A DNA stretch of 64,000 nucleotides from NCBI GenBank assembly GCA_964431965.1, contig CAYSLU010000001.1, forward strand, positions 1-64,000, in the 5' to 3' direction. This document shows, in pieces, positions 63,963 to 64,000 of the stretch; position 1 is the stretch's first letter, and every line of letters starts with the position of its first letter. The notes beneath the pieces are model-generated. The model had not been told where the DNA came from, did not search any database, and saw only the letters and a program-made list of their open reading frames with translations. The DNA is from CAYSLU01 sp964431965 (lineage in GTDB: Bacteria; Verrucomicrobiota; Kiritimatiellia; CAIKKV01; CAYSLU01). Position numbers and translations under genes: made by a program.

Positions 63963-64000
63963 GCGCGCCTCCGATCCCGATTTCCTTCCGTCCCACGCTC

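Overview
The window is about 64 kb of high-GC bacterial chromosome with roughly 50 genes on both strands. It has no rRNA, tRNA or CRISPR. An outer membrane is implied by a TonB-dependent receptor, several lipoproteins and an ArnT-like sugar transferase. The gene mix is formylglycine sulfatases, heparinase-like lyases, GH20-like proteins, Gfo/Idh/MocA oxidoreductases, three URO-D-superfamily proteins, a TGS/uridine-kinase fusion and a DUF2851 protein. This resembles polysaccharide-degrading members of the PVC superphylum (Kiritimatiellota/Lentisphaerota-like). That placement is an inference from gene content; no marker gene is present to prove it.

Layout. 0.3-10.4 kb: two URO-D proteins, an ArnT-like membrane transferase, an MBL-fold hydrolase with a lipoprotein, an SGNH hydrolase, a GH20-like protein and a sulfatase. 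10.4-11.9 kb: an AT-richer islet with a Fic protein and its own promoter. 12-27 kb: an M23 peptidase, a Cys-rich TIM-barrel-like protein, an ABC exporter/DUF1854 pair, a minus-strand catabolic run (GH20-like, esterase-like hydrolase, heparinase-like), a small membrane protein and an EndoQ-UvrD fusion. 27.8-35.9 kb: a phosphoesterase, a secreted protein, a second sulfatase and two adjacent genes sharing a CBM9-like module. 36-43.9 kb: a tightly coupled operon of ECF sigma factor, anti-sigma factor with an extracytoplasmic beta-propeller, TonB receptor, binding lipoprotein, isochorismatase-like hydrolase, FecCD permease and ATPase. It is followed by a convergent, overlapping Phd/RelE-type toxin-antitoxin pair. 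44.8-58.2 kb: an HMGL-like aldolase, an MFS carrier, Gfo/Idh/MocA, GlpD, a third URO-D protein, a HAD hydrolase, an amidohydrolase, CobO, a nucleoside kinase and DUF2851. 58.2-64 kb: orphan secreted proteins (one frameshifted), a class IV aminotransferase, Gfo/Idh/MocA and an SDR.

How the genes fit together. Much of the window looks devoted to taking apart sulfated or uronic-acid-containing glycans: sulfatases remove sulfate, lyase-like and GH-like proteins cut, and the oxidoreductases, amidohydrolase and aldolase may process the sugars. The sigma-regulated TonB/ABC operon imports a metal chelate or corrinoid. CobO together with URO-D proteins, one of which carries an HxCG metal motif, hints at corrinoid-dependent methyl transfer, but no corrinoid protein is visible here.

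Intergenic DNA is unusually structured. There are at least four dispersed hairpin-bearing repeat families with two copies each, a 130-nt near-perfect hairpin, and a 157-bp MITE-like element inserted at the stop codon of cobO. Start sites were chosen by Shine-Dalgarno match and protein family. Family calls are by reading motifs, without database searches.
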